Assembly: GCF_018131185.1 (NCBI RefSeq)
Contig: NZ_JAFCJE010000005.1
Location: 434,001-498,000, forward strand
Reading direction: 5' to 3'
Origin: Bradyrhizobium diazoefficiens
GTDB lineage: Bacteria > Pseudomonadota > Alphaproteobacteria > Rhizobiales > Xanthobacteraceae
DNA length: 64,000 nucleotides
The notes beneath the pieces are model-generated. The model was not told the origin of the DNA. It worked only from the letters and a program-made list of their open reading frames with translations, and searched no databases. Shown one piece after another: positions 15,567-24,893 of the stretch; within the stretch, counting starts at the first letter, position 1, and each line of letters begins with the position of its first letter. The position numbers were made by a program, and so were the translations under genes.

Positions 15567-17597
15567 ATGCTTTTTCCGTTCAAAGTGTTGGCGAGCGCGA
15601 TGCGTGTCGCGAGGACGATTGCAAAATGGATCGTCGGAGCGATGCTGCTCGTTCTCGCTTTTCTTTTTCTGGCAAATCTTCTTTTGTTTCCGACTTATCG
15701 GCATCTTCCATCGCGAGCTTTGGCCGCAGAATCCCCCTCATGTAGAGATGCGAAGTCGCCAGGCTGGGACGCCCTTGCTACCACCAATAACCGCGAGTGG
15801 GCCGCGATAGATCAGCGTCTAATTTCGGCTCGCAAGCTTAGTTGCTCGATCCAGCATCACAGAATTCCTGAGACGGAAAACGGCAAGCCTATCGAGTATG
15901 ACGTCGCTTTTCTCGAATTTCAGGAAGACGGCAAACCATATGCATTGCGGCTTGAATGTGGGGAGCAGGAATCATGTGTTGCGGAGCGTGGGGTGCCGAT
16001 ACGGCGTCAAAGTAAGGGGCAACTTGAGGCTCTGGTGGACCATCTAAAGACGAACACTTCAAATTACGTCTTGGTCTTCATTCACGGTTGGCGACACGAT
16101 GCAAGCATAGGCGATTCCGACGTCGCGAATTTGCGCATGTATGCAGCGCAAGTCGCGCGGTTTATTTCCGACCGGGCCGCCGTAGACAATGCCTACAAGG
16201 ACATGCGTGTTACGGCGGTATATATCGGATGGCGAGGCGCACGAACGGATGAAAATTGGCTCGCCCGAAATTTTCCTGGAGGCGCTTCACTCGGAACCGC
16301 TTCGGCAATTTTGACGCTCTTTGATCGAAAGCCCGTCAGCGAGGCCATTGCGCCGTCAGCACTTTCGGCCCTACGCGCGATCGAGAATACACTAGGCTTG
16401 GATGCCTATTCGGAGCTCCCCCGCAAACTGAAAAACAAGATGATTATCTTTGGTCATTCGCTCGGCGGCAACATGCTGATGACGGCGCTCGGCGATGACT
16501 TGGTGAAGAAAGTTGCCTTGCATGAGGCCGGATCCTACATGCAGCCTGTGCTCGGCGATTTGGTGGTGCTGATCAATCCCGCGTCAGAAGCGTCGAAATG
16601 GACGGCGATCCAGCGAACGTTGTGGCGGAGGTTAGCTCTTATCAATGGAGAGCGGCGCAGAGGAGAAGCGTACGAGGCCTCGCAGTCTTTTTTTAGAGAT
16701 GATCAGCGTCCAATTTTCCTATCGGTCACTGCAGCTAGAAATTGGCCGCCAGGCGGACGGCAACAACTGGACTGTAGTTTTGGCGATCGCGTCCAGAATA
16801 CGGAGAATGCTGTTGTCCAGCAGCTTGCCGACTACGATTGGGCCACGCACGATATGTTTCCAGCGTTCAAGGGAGACCTTCGTCCCTTGGCCGATCGAAT
16901 CGAATTGTGGGGCACGCAGCTCGATCCGAGCGATGAATGTGTGCAGAGGCGACGTTCGGTCTCCGAGAGCTTGTTGCATCCGGCTCGCACCATCGCGATT
17001 CTCTTAAGTGAGCTGATTCGCGTTCTGCCATTCATGCAGACGGATCCCGAGCAAACTCAGACTATCGGAAATCTTGATCCACCGCGCTCTCCCCGAGGGA
17101 ATCTACGGAGTTACGGGGCAACCATGAAGCCCTTTGGGACCACTCACGAAATAAGAGCGTCGGATAAACAATCGCAGCTTACAACACGCAAAATGTCGAC
17201 GAAGCCTCCTACGCGCGAGATACCCTTGGATTACCTGGAGGCGTCGGGCCCTGAAGCTGCATGCTCCGTTGCTCTTGGTTGGTTGTCGCGAACAAAAGCG
17301 GCGAAGATTGAACAAGAGGCAAAGGCGGATGGAAAAGCTAGAAAGCACTATGCGACGAACTGGGATACCTATGATCTCAAGCCCAGTGAGGTTGCACTCG
17401 AGGGGTTTCCTGCGTTGCGATTTATTCACGGCTTCGATGTGGGCGGAATTTCTCCTCCAACGCGCGCCAATGATCCGTTTTGGAATATCCGGGCGTTTGA
17501 TACCGCGCTAGCGGAGCATGATGGCTACATGTTGACATCGTTCATTTGCAGTATGAACCAATTGGTTTTGGACGACGTGACACGAATCTCGCGGTAG
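15567..17597 (+). CDS. large membrane-anchored alpha/beta hydrolase, unknown, low G+C
   Basis: A 676-residue protein with an N-terminal membrane segment (about residues 23-45). It has an alpha/beta-hydrolase core: VFIHGWRHD (HGW at about 173, oxyanion region) and IFGHSLGGN with the nucleophile Ser at about 298. The region after about residue 400 has no recognised domain and carries a Ser/Thr/Pro-rich linker before a C-terminal part (SEVALEGFPALRFIHGFD). Base composition differs sharply from the neighbours: a hand count at 16021-16080 gives 26 of 60 G+C, against 43 of 60 at 19381-19440 in the ABC ATPase gene. AT-ending codons are frequent, which suggests transfer. The ATG is preceded by AGGGAG. 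No mobility gene is adjacent. Confidence 0.75.
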   Translation: MLFPFKVLASAMRVARTIAKWIVGAMLLVLAFLFLANLLLFPTYRHLPSRALAAESPSCRDAKSPGWDALATTNNREWAAIDQRLISARKLSCSIQHHRIPETENGKPIEYDVAFLEFQEDGKPYALRLECGEQESCVAERGVPIRRQSKGQLEALVDHLKTNTSNYVLVFIHGWRHDASIGDSDVANLRMYAAQVARFISDRAAVDNAYKDMRVTAVYIGWRGARTDENWLARNFPGGASLGTASAILTLFDRKPVSEAIAPSALSALRAIENTLGLDAYSELPRKLKNKMIIFGHSLGGNMLMTALGDDLVKKVALHEAGSYMQPVLGDLVVLINPASEASKWTAIQRTLWRRLALINGERRRGEAYEASQSFFRDDQRPIFLSVTAARNWPPGGRQQLDCSFGDRVQNTENAVVQQLADYDWATHDMFPAFKGDLRPLADRIELWGTQLDPSDECVQRRRSVSESLLHPARTIAILLSELIRVLPFMQTDPEQTQTIGNLDPPRSPRGNLRSYGATMKPFGTTHEIRASDKQSQLTTRKMSTKPPTREIPLDYLEASGPEAACSVALGWLSRTKAAKIEQEAKADGKARKHYATNWDTYDLKPSEVALEGFPALRFIHGFDVGGISPPTRANDPFWNIRAFDTALAEHDGYMLTSFICSMNQLVLDDVTRISR

Positions 17598-17661
17598 GCT
17601 GGACTTTAGAACAACGACGATAGTTATGTGATCCTGCTTCTTCAATTGTCGGAACAGCAGG

Positions 17662-19131
17662 ATGGCGGATTACGACCTCGCGATCATCGGCGGCGGGCTG
17701 AACGGTGTCAGCCTCGCCCGTGATGCAGCGGGTCGCGGCCTGCGGGTTATTCTGTTCGAGCAGGGCGATCTCGGCGGCGCGGCGTCGTCGGCAACGCCGC
17801 GGCTGATCCACGGCGATTTGTCGGTGCTGGAGCGGCGTGGGTTCTGGCGCGTGCGCCGGGCCCTCGCCGAGCGCCGGATCTGGCTCCGGATCGCGCCGCA
17901 TCTGGTCCGGCCGAAGCGCTTCGTGATCCCCGCGCATTCCGACGAGCGTCCGCCTTGGCTGCTTCGCGCCGGCCTGTACGTTTACGACGCGCTCACGAAC
18001 CGGGGCGGCCTGCCGCCGTCAGCCACCCTCGACATCACGCATCATCCGGTCGGCGACGCGCTGAAGCGTCCGTTTGGGACGGCGTTCGAATATTCGGACT
18101 GCGTCGTCGACGATTCCCGCCTGGTGGTGCTTACGGCGCTGGACGCGGCCGAGCGTGGCGCTGCGATCCGGACCGGTGCTCGCTGCGTGCGCGCCGACAG
18201 GACCGACATTTGGCGGCTCGCGGTGGTCGATCGCGGCCATCGCCGCACGATCACGGCCCGGGCGCTGGCCAACACCACCGGAGCCTGGACGCCGACGGTC
18301 GCGGAGACGGTGCTGCGTCAGCCGCAGCCTGCTGTGGCGGCCATGCAGATGAGCCAGATCATCGTGCCCAGGCTGTTCGATTCAGACAACGTCTACGTCT
18401 TCCAGAACAGTGATGGACGACTGATCTTCGCATCCCCCTTCGAGCGCGACTTCACGCTGATCGGCACGGTGACGCATGATTTCATCGGCGATCCCGCAAT
18501 CGTTGCGATGCGAGGGGCGGATGTCGGCTATCTCTGCGAGGCGGCCAGCCGCTATTTCCGCGAGCGTGTTGCCCCGACCGACGTGGTCCGGACGGTCTCC
18601 GGCGTCAACTTGACGCCGGCGTCCGTGCGGCGAGGTGACGGCACGACCCTGTTTCACGTGCGCCGGCGCAAGGCACCGCTGATCACGATGTTCGGCGGCG
18701 ACGTCACCACCTCGCGTCTGCGCGCAGAGCGTGCGTTGACGAAGCTGACGCCGTTCTGTCCGATGACGCCACCCTGGACCGGCGGTGCAGCGCTGCCCGG
18801 CGGCGATTTCGCCTGGGACCGTTTCGACACGGAGGTGGACCTCGCACGCGATCGCTGGCGCTTTCTGTCCGAACCGGAGGCTCAGCGGCTGGTCGCGGCC
18901 TATGGCTCGCGCCTGGCGGCAGTGCTCGGTGACGCCAAGAGCCGTGACGAACTCGGCCCTGCTTTCGGTCCCGAACTGACCGGCGCCGAGGTGCGCCATC
19001 TGATGAGCCACGAATGGGCGCGCTTTCCGGAGGACATCCTGTGGCGCCGTTCCAAGCTTGGCCTGACCATGCCGGCGGCGGACCGTGATGCTCTGGCGGC
19101 GTTCATGTCGGCTGTGAAGGATTCATCCTGA
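17662..19131 (+). CDS. glpD: glycerol-3-phosphate dehydrogenase (FAD)
   Basis: A 489-residue flavoprotein that oxidises sn-glycerol-3-phosphate to dihydroxyacetone phosphate at the membrane, feeding electrons to quinone. The FAD motif DLAIIGGGLNGVSLARDAAG opens the protein; SSATPRLIHGDLSVLE corresponds to the family's SSRSSKLIHGG block. VVRTVSGVNLTPASV and MFGGDVTTSRLRAERAL match the substrate domain, and the C-terminal helical domain ends MSHEWARFPEDILWRRSKLGL. The family is usually about 500 residues. It is followed on the same strand by a polyamine-type ABC importer, 60 bases away. Confidence 0.9.
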   Translation: MADYDLAIIGGGLNGVSLARDAAGRGLRVILFEQGDLGGAASSATPRLIHGDLSVLERRGFWRVRRALAERRIWLRIAPHLVRPKRFVIPAHSDERPPWLLRAGLYVYDALTNRGGLPPSATLDITHHPVGDALKRPFGTAFEYSDCVVDDSRLVVLTALDAAERGAAIRTGARCVRADRTDIWRLAVVDRGHRRTITARALANTTGAWTPTVAETVLRQPQPAVAAMQMSQIIVPRLFDSDNVYVFQNSDGRLIFASPFERDFTLIGTVTHDFIGDPAIVAMRGADVGYLCEAASRYFRERVAPTDVVRTVSGVNLTPASVRRGDGTTLFHVRRRKAPLITMFGGDVTTSRLRAERALTKLTPFCPMTPPWTGGAALPGGDFAWDRFDTEVDLARDRWRFLSEPEAQRLVAAYGSRLAAVLGDAKSRDELGPAFGPELTGAEVRHLMSHEWARFPEDILWRRSKLGLTMPAADRDALAAFMSAVKDSS

Positions 19132-19191
19132 ACCGGTTGAGCAAAGTCCGATCGGCCGCTAGCGTGCGGCGGATTCGGGGTTGGCAGGAAC

Positions 19192-20364
19192 ATGACGGAC
19201 GAGTTGCCCAGAACAGACGTCACGGCCGATGCAGCCGGCGGAGATACGCCTCCGGCCGCCGGCCAGCCGTTGCTGCGCATCGAGGGCGTCGCCAAGTCCT
19301 TTGGGACGTTCCGGGCCGTGGATGGTGTGTCGCTCGACATCAAGGCCGGCGAGTTCTTCGCGCTGCTCGGCCCCTCCGGCTGCGGCAAGACCACGCTCTT
19401 GCGGATGCTCGCCGGCTTCGAGGCGCCGGACGAAGGGCGCATCCTGCTCGGCGGCAAGGACATCGCGCAGGCGCTGCCGCACCAGCGCCCCGTCAACATG
19501 ATGTTCCAGAACTACGCGCTGTTTCCGCACCTGTCGGTGCGCGACAACATCGCCTTCGGCCTGAAGCGCGCAGGTCTCGCGCGCGCCGATATCGCCACGC
19601 GCGTGGCGGAGATGGTTGCACTGGTGAAGCTCGACGGACTGGAGAAGCGCAAGCCCGACCAGCTCTCCGGCGGCCAGCGCCAGCGTGTAGCGCTGGCCCG
19701 CGCGCTGGCGCGGCGGCCACAGCTCCTGCTGCTCGACGAGCCTCTCGCGGCGCTGGACAAGAAGCTGCGCGAAAGCACGCAAGCCGAGCTGATGGAACTG
19801 CAGCGCCGGCTCGGCATGACCTTCATCATCGTCACCCACGACCAGGAGGAGGCGATGACGATGGCGAGCCGGATCGGCGTGATGAAATCAGGCAAGCTGG
19901 CCCAGGTCGCAAGCCCCCGCGAACTTTATGAGGCGCCGCGCTCGCGCTGGATCGCCGAGTTCGTCGGCGACGTCAATGTGTTCGACGGCGAGATCAAGCT
20001 GCGTGACGGTCATCGCCTGGTGATTGCCACACGTGAAGCGGGCACGCTGCTGACCGGCGAGCCGCGCGAGCCGGTCGACGGGACGACATTGTCGGTCGCG
20101 ATCCGGCCCGAGAAGGTCAAGCTCTCGCGCCGCGCGCCGGTGTCCGAGGCCGGTCGTGAAGCGGCGATCAACAGTCTGGACGGCGTGATCGCCGATATCT
20201 GCTATCTCGGCGGCACCACCACCTACAAGGTGAAGCTCGACGCCGGCGGAACGCTGCAAGCTTCGGTCGTCAACAGCGCGCGCCTCGACGTCGACGCCTA
20301 TAGCGTGAACCAGAACGTCGTCGCCTGGTTCACGCCCGACGACTGCGTGGTGCTGAAATCATGA
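19192..20364 (+). CDS. polyamine-type ABC transporter ATPase
   Basis: A 390-residue ATP-binding subunit of the PotA/PotG type. Walker A is GPSGCGKTT, the signature LSGGQRQRVALARALARR, Walker B LLLLDEPLAALD, and the switch His lies in IIVTHDQEEAMTMASR. The C-terminal part (about 250-390) is the TOBE domain typical of spermidine/putrescine ATPases. It powers import through the two permeases encoded next, overlapping the first by ATGA. The N-terminal 20 residues are extra. No binding-protein gene is present in this cluster, so the substrate is inferred only from the permease family. Confidence 0.88.
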   Translation: MTDELPRTDVTADAAGGDTPPAAGQPLLRIEGVAKSFGTFRAVDGVSLDIKAGEFFALLGPSGCGKTTLLRMLAGFEAPDEGRILLGGKDIAQALPHQRPVNMMFQNYALFPHLSVRDNIAFGLKRAGLARADIATRVAEMVALVKLDGLEKRKPDQLSGGQRQRVALARALARRPQLLLLDEPLAALDKKLRESTQAELMELQRRLGMTFIIVTHDQEEAMTMASRIGVMKSGKLAQVASPRELYEAPRSRWIAEFVGDVNVFDGEIKLRDGHRLVIATREAGTLLTGEPREPVDGTTLSVAIRPEKVKLSRRAPVSEAGREAAINSLDGVIADICYLGGTTTYKVKLDAGGTLQASVVNSARLDVDAYSVNQNVVAWFTPDDCVVLKS

Positions 20365-21275
20365 GCTCCCGTCGCATCTTCGCGCGGCCGGCGCGCCTTG
20401 CAGCTATTGCACCCTATCTCTGGATGGCGCTGTTCTTCCTGGTGCCGTTCGCCTTCGTGCTGAAGATCAGCCTGTCGCAGACGGCGATCGCGCAGCCGCC
20501 TTACGAGCCCGTGTTCGACCTGACGGCGGGATGGGACGCGCTGAAGACGGCCCTTGCCGCGTTGTCGATCGACAATTTCAAGCTGCTGATCTCCGACGAC
20601 ATCTACGTGTTCGCCTACGTGCGCAGCCTCACCGTCGCCATGACCGCGACAGCCCTGCTGCTGTTGATCGGCTATCCCATCGCCTATGGCATGGCGCGGC
20701 TGCCGAGGAGCTGGCAGGCGGTGGCGATGGTGCTGGTGATCGTGCCGTTCTGGACTTCGTTCCTGATCCGCATCTATGCCTGGATCAACATCCTCCAGCA
20801 TGACGGCCTGCTCAACCAGATCCTGCTGGCGCTGCATCTAGTCAGCCAGCCCGTGGTGTGGCTCTCCACCGACAGCGCGATGTATATCGGCATCGTCTAT
20901 TCCTATTTGCCGTTCATGATCCTGCCGCTCTACGCCACGCTCGCCAAGATGGAGCCGGCGCTGGAGGAGGCGGCCGGTGACCTCGGTGCCCCGCCCTGGC
21001 AAGTGTTCTGGCTCGTCACCTTCCCGTTGTCGTTGCCCGGTGTCGGTGCCGGCGTGCTCTTGTGCTTCATCCCGATCGTCGGCGAATTCGTCATCCCGGA
21101 CCTTCTGGCGGGCTCCAATTCGCTGATGATCGGCCAGACCCTGTGGCTCGAGTTCTTCACCAACAAGGACTGGCCGGTGGCCTCGGCGGCGGCCATCGTG
21201 CTGCTTGTGGTGTTGCTGGTGCCGCTGCTGCTGTACGAGCGGCTGCAGAAACGGCAGCTGGAACAGGGGCGCTGA
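20361..21275 (+). CDS. polyamine-type ABC transporter permease (PotH-like)
   Basis: A 304-residue inner-membrane permease with about six transmembrane segments. The EAA loop that contacts the ATPase is EEAAGDLGAPPWQVFWLVTF, and the preceding VPFWTSFLIRIYAWINILQ is highly characteristic of PotB/PotH. It would form the heterodimer with the next gene and import putrescine or spermidine. The ATG overlaps the upstream stop, and the next gene begins 4 bases after its own stop, so the three genes form one operon. Confidence 0.88.
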   Translation: MSSRRIFARPARLAAIAPYLWMALFFLVPFAFVLKISLSQTAIAQPPYEPVFDLTAGWDALKTALAALSIDNFKLLISDDIYVFAYVRSLTVAMTATALLLLIGYPIAYGMARLPRSWQAVAMVLVIVPFWTSFLIRIYAWINILQHDGLLNQILLALHLVSQPVVWLSTDSAMYIGIVYSYLPFMILPLYATLAKMEPALEEAAGDLGAPPWQVFWLVTFPLSLPGVGAGVLLCFIPIVGEFVIPDLLAGSNSLMIGQTLWLEFFTNKDWPVASAAAIVLLVVLLVPLLLYERLQKRQLEQGR

Positions 21276-21279
21276 GACG

Positions 21280-22092
21280 ATGCGCAAGGTCTCCCGTCTC
21301 TCCCGCTTCAACATCGCCTCGCTCGCGCTGGGGTTGGCGTTCCTTTACCTGCCGATCCTCATCCTCGTCATCTATTCCTTCAACGCCTCGCGGCTGGTGA
21401 CGGTGTGGGGCGGCTGGTCACTGCGCTGGTATCACGAGTTCTTCAATGACCGTGCCATGATCGAGGCGGCCTGGATGAGCCTGCGGGTCGCGGTCTCCTC
21501 CGCCACCATCGCCACGCTGCTCGGCACGCTCGCGGCGGTCGCACTGTCCCGCGGCGAGCGGTTTCGCGGCCGGACGCTGTTTTCGGGAATGCTCTATGCG
21601 CCGCTGGTGATGCCGGAGGTGATCACGGGATTGTCGCTGCTGCTGCTGTTCGTGGCGCTGAATGCCGAGCGTGGCTTCTGGACCGTGACGATCGCCCATA
21701 CCACGCTGACGATGTGTTTCGTCGCCGTGGTCGTGCAGTCCCGCCTCGGCTCGCTCGATCGTTCGCTGGAGGAGGCCGCGATGGACCTTGGCTGCGACCC
21801 GGTCCGCGCCTTCGTCTCCGTCACCCTGCCGTTGATCGCGCCGGCCATCGTCGCAGGCTGGATGTTGGCGTTTACGCTGTCGCTTGATGACCTCGTGATC
21901 GCTAGCTTCACCACCGGCCCTGGCTCGGCCACCTTGCCGATCCGGATCTATTCCGAGGTGCGGCTGGGCGTGAAGCCCGAGATCAACGCGATCTGCACCC
22001 TGGTGATCGCCCTGATCGCGGTAGTGATCGTCATCGCCTCGCTCGCCTCGAAACTGTCGAGCTCACAGGGCGAGAGCGCCGCGCCGTTGTAG
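21280..22092 (+). CDS. polyamine-type ABC transporter permease (PotI-like)
   Basis: A 270-residue permease with six hydrophobic segments. PotC/PotI features are YLPILILVIYSFNASRLVTV near the start, the EAA loop EEAAMDLGCDPVRAFVSVTL, and FTLSLDDLVIASFTTGPGS. The start at ATG 21280 gives the conserved N-terminus; longer frames upstream belong to the previous gene. Its last 62 bases overlap the 3' end of the membrane-protein gene on the other strand. Confidence 0.88.
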   Translation: MRKVSRLSRFNIASLALGLAFLYLPILILVIYSFNASRLVTVWGGWSLRWYHEFFNDRAMIEAAWMSLRVAVSSATIATLLGTLAAVALSRGERFRGRTLFSGMLYAPLVMPEVITGLSLLLLFVALNAERGFWTVTIAHTTLTMCFVAVVVQSRLGSLDRSLEEAAMDLGCDPVRAFVSVTLPLIAPAIVAGWMLAFTLSLDDLVIASFTTGPGSATLPIRIYSEVRLGVKPEINAICTLVIALIAVVIVIASLASKLSSSQGESAAPL

Positions 22093-23017
22093 CCGCTCGC
22101 GCCGCGAACCGTGCTCGGGTTGCGTCCTGGACGGCCGCGCCGAGCTGCCGCAGCGCCAGCGCATCGAGCGGAAACTCCAGCAGGATATGGATCAGGCTCA
22201 GCGCCAGCAGGAAGGTGAATCCCAACGCATAGTCGTAGAAATAGAGCGCGGTTGCGGCTGCACTGGCGGCGGCCATCGCCGCCAGCCGCGCCTTCGGCAC
22301 CGCGGTCCAGCGGATCACGTCGGCTTTGATGAACCAGTTGAGGTAGTGATAGGTGTAGACGAAGGCGAGCAGGCTGGTCAGTCTTGCGTCGAGGACGAGG
22401 CCGGGCACGCCGAACAGCCGGCCGAGGGCCGGGCCGACATTGCCAAAATAGTCCTGTCCGACGCGGGCAAAGCTCGCGACGCGGATTTCGGCGGTTGGCG
22501 GCAGCAACAGGATCGTGGCGATGGCGATGAGGTAGGCCACCACCAGCGCAGCCTGCACCCGGCTTCCGGACCGGTAAGCGCCGAGCACCATGAAGATCAG
22601 CGTGAACAACGAGACGTGGATCAGGGTCGGAATCAGGATGCCGATGACTGCGAGCGAGGACCCGCTCGAATACATGATCGCGGACAGGGCGATCGCCGCC
22701 ATGAACAGCAGCATGCTTTCGATCGCCGAATTCGTCGCCGCCAGCATGGCGCACGCGATCAGCGCTGCCCACATCGCAAAACCGAACCACGAGGCGTTGT
22801 CGATCAGCGCCGCGACCACGGCCACGATGGCGAGGGCCGCGGCAATCCCGCGATGGGGCAGATAGTAGCTGCGGTCATGCAGCCACGAGATCTCGGTGAA
22901 GTAATGCGCCGGACCGAGCACGACATAGGCCAGCAGCAGCAGCTCGAACGGCACCAGATAGGAGGCCGCGAGCGCCAGCAGCATCAGGCCGAGATGGATC
23001 GCGTCGTTGCTGCGCAT
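22031..23017 (-). CDS. polytopic membrane protein with intramembrane histidines, unknown
   Basis: A 328-residue protein with about nine or ten hydrophobic segments. I do not recognise it firmly. Histidines fall at or near membrane segments: His38 in GPAHYF, His47 in WLHDR, His55, His134 in PTLIHVSLF, His224 in YTYHYLNWF and His277 in LSLIHILLEF. This spacing recalls the iron-binding histidines of membrane enzymes such as Brp/Blh carotenoid oxygenases or hydroxylases, but the sequence match is not good enough to assign it. The ATG at 23017 precedes the first segment; the frame could begin earlier. Its 3' end overlaps potI tail to tail. Lone gene, no partner. Confidence 0.65.
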   Translation of the reverse strand: MRSNDAIHLGLMLLALAASYLVPFELLLLAYVVLGPAHYFTEISWLHDRSYYLPHRGIAAALAIVAVVAALIDNASWFGFAMWAALIACAMLAATNSAIESMLLFMAAIALSAIMYSSGSSLAVIGILIPTLIHVSLFTLIFMVLGAYRSGSRVQAALVVAYLIAIATILLLPPTAEIRVASFARVGQDYFGNVGPALGRLFGVPGLVLDARLTSLLAFVYTYHYLNWFIKADVIRWTAVPKARLAAMAAASAAATALYFYDYALGFTFLLALSLIHILLEFPLDALALRQLGAAVQDATRARFAARAATTARRSRPVSSTVSRRARR

Positions 23018-23132
23018 GGTGCCGGGCCCCCCGCCTTGGGACCCGGAGGTTAGAGCAGGCATGGACAATCTTCAATTGGCCACGCCGACACTCAAGCGGC
23101 TTGCTTGCAGCGCCGCGATGCGTCCTGCAGCG

Positions 23133-23999
23133 TCAGGACTTCACCGCACCCGCCGTGAGCCCGCCCACCATGTAGCGGCGGAAGGCGTAATAGACCGCGG
23201 CCGGCGGCAGCGCGTAGATGAAGCCGGTCGTCATCAACAGCTCCCAGGGAGAATCGTCTGCGGCGAGGAAGTTGCCGAGCGCGACGGGGAGGGTGATCTC
23301 GCGGTCGTTGGAGAGCAGCAGGAAGGCGTAGAGATATTCGTTCCAGGCCAGCAGCACCGCGTAGGTGCCGATCGCGACCAGCGAAGGCATCATCAGCGGC
23401 AGGTAGACCAGGCGGAAGATCTGGAGCGTCGTCGCGCCATCCATCACGGCGGCTTCGTCCAGCTCGACCGGCAGCTTGTCGGAGGCCTGCTTGAGCACCC
23501 AGATCGCGTAGGGGCTGGCGATCGTCACCATGGCCAGGATCAGCGACCAGTGATTATTGAGCAGGCCGTAATTGCCCATGGTGCGGTACATCGGCACGGC
23601 GAGGAACGCCGCGGGGATGAAATAGGTGAAGAGCGCAAGGTTCAGCACGGTGCGTCCGCCCGGCACCTTCAATCGCGAGATCGCGAACGCCGCCGAGGTC
23701 GCGATCACCAGCGTCAGCACGCCGACGGAGACGGCGATCACGGTCGAATTCCAGAACTGGATGTAGAAGTCGCGCAGGAAGTAATGCTGCTGCTTGAACA
23801 CGATCTGGAAATTGTGCAGCGTCGGGTGATCCGGCCACAGCTTGCCCGAGAACGCGTCCTCCTTCGGGGAGATCGCGAACAGGAACATGTGATAGATCGG
23901 GATCATCGTCCACAGGAAGACGGGAATGCCGATCAGCAGCAGCCGCGCTTCGGTCGCGACGTCGCGCCAGGAGAATTCGCTTACGCCGGGGAGCTTCAT
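23133..23999 (-). CDS. carbohydrate ABC transporter permease (MalG-like)
   Basis: A 288-residue inner-membrane permease of the CUT1 family. It has about six hydrophobic segments and the EAA loop DEAAVMDGATTLQIFRLVYL. The C-terminal motif VALGNFLAADDSPWELLMTTG and the final AFRRYMVGGLTAGAVKS are typical MalG ends. The start ATG overlaps the upstream permease stop (ATGA), so it forms a dimer with the preceding gene. No ATPase gene is found in the cluster. Confidence 0.88.
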   Translation of the reverse strand: MKLPGVSEFSWRDVATEARLLLIGIPVFLWTMIPIYHMFLFAISPKEDAFSGKLWPDHPTLHNFQIVFKQQHYFLRDFYIQFWNSTVIAVSVGVLTLVIATSAAFAISRLKVPGGRTVLNLALFTYFIPAAFLAVPMYRTMGNYGLLNNHWSLILAMVTIASPYAIWVLKQASDKLPVELDEAAVMDGATTLQIFRLVYLPLMMPSLVAIGTYAVLLAWNEYLYAFLLLSNDREITLPVALGNFLAADDSPWELLMTTGFIYALPPAAVYYAFRRYMVGGLTAGAVKS

Positions 24000-24868
24000 C
24001 GCGACAACCGTTTCATCATGAAGTACACGAGCGGCAGGACGAACGGCATCGCGCAGACGATGGATGCCATCGCCAGCGAGAGCTGGTCGAGCCGGAGATA
24101 GCGGATGCCGAGCGTCGCCAGCACGTGCGTGAGATCGGCCGGGCCGCCGCCGGTGAGCAGATAGACGCTGTTGAAGTCGCCCAGCGTCCAGATCATCGAG
24201 AGCAGCGTGCAGGTGACGTAGAGCGTCTGCATCGACGGCCAGGTGATGTAGCGGAACTTCTGCCACCAGCTCGCGCCGTCGACCTCGGCGGCCTCGAACA
24301 GATCGTGCGAGATCGCGAGGCGGCCGGTGATCAGGATCAGCGTCCAGAACGGCAGCGATTTCCAGATGTGCACGGCGATCGCCATGCTGAGCGCTACGGT
24401 CGGGTCGTTCAGCCAGTTCGGGCCGTCATCGCCGGTGAAGGAGAAGATGAGATGGTTGATCACGCCCCATTCGGGATTGAGCATGAAGCGTACCGACAGG
24501 ATGGTCGGTATCGATGGCACCGCCCAGGGCAGGATGAAGATCACCGAGAGCCATTTGATCCAGGGGCGCTGCACGGCGAAGAAGCCGGACAGGAACAGCG
24601 CGATCAGCATCTTGATGTTGATGCCAATGACCAGGAAGATCAGCGTGTTGATCGCGGCGCGCGCGAAGATCGGGTCATGGTACAGCGCGACGTAGTTCGC
24701 CGGATCGCGAGCTAGCCACAGGCCGTAGCAGACGGGATAGACGACGAAGGCGAGGAAAACGAGCAAATAGGGCGCGAGCAGCACGATGCCCCAGACCTGC
24801 GCCGGGGTCAGCCGCGACGACAAAGGCGGGCCGGGAAGTGCCTGATCGCCAGAGAGCGTGATCGCCAT
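23996..24868 (-). CDS. carbohydrate ABC transporter permease (MalF-like)
   Basis: A 290-residue permease beginning MAITLSGDQALPGPPLSSRL. Hydrophobic segments start at LLAPYLLVFLAFVVYPVCYG. The EAA loop appears as EAAEVDGASWWQKFRYITWP, and VRFMLNPEWGVINHLI is typical of CUT1 MalF-type subunits. I chose the ATG at 24868; a TTG at 24886 is possible. It stands between the binding-protein gene (95 bases upstream, with two hairpins) and the MalG-like gene. Confidence 0.87.
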   Translation of the reverse strand: MAITLSGDQALPGPPLSSRLTPAQVWGIVLLAPYLLVFLAFVVYPVCYGLWLARDPANYVALYHDPIFARAAINTLIFLVIGINIKMLIALFLSGFFAVQRPWIKWLSVIFILPWAVPSIPTILSVRFMLNPEWGVINHLIFSFTGDDGPNWLNDPTVALSMAIAVHIWKSLPFWTLILITGRLAISHDLFEAAEVDGASWWQKFRYITWPSMQTLYVTCTLLSMIWTLGDFNSVYLLTGGGPADLTHVLATLGIRYLRLDQLSLAMASIVCAMPFVLPLVYFMMKRLSR

Positions 24869-24893
24869 TCTTTTCGGACTCTTCAAAGAGAAG

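Noticed and set aside
15482..17661. Possible genomic island or prophage around the low-G+C hydrolase.
   Set aside because: Only one gene has unusual composition, and I saw no integrase, tRNA, direct repeat or transposase at either side.
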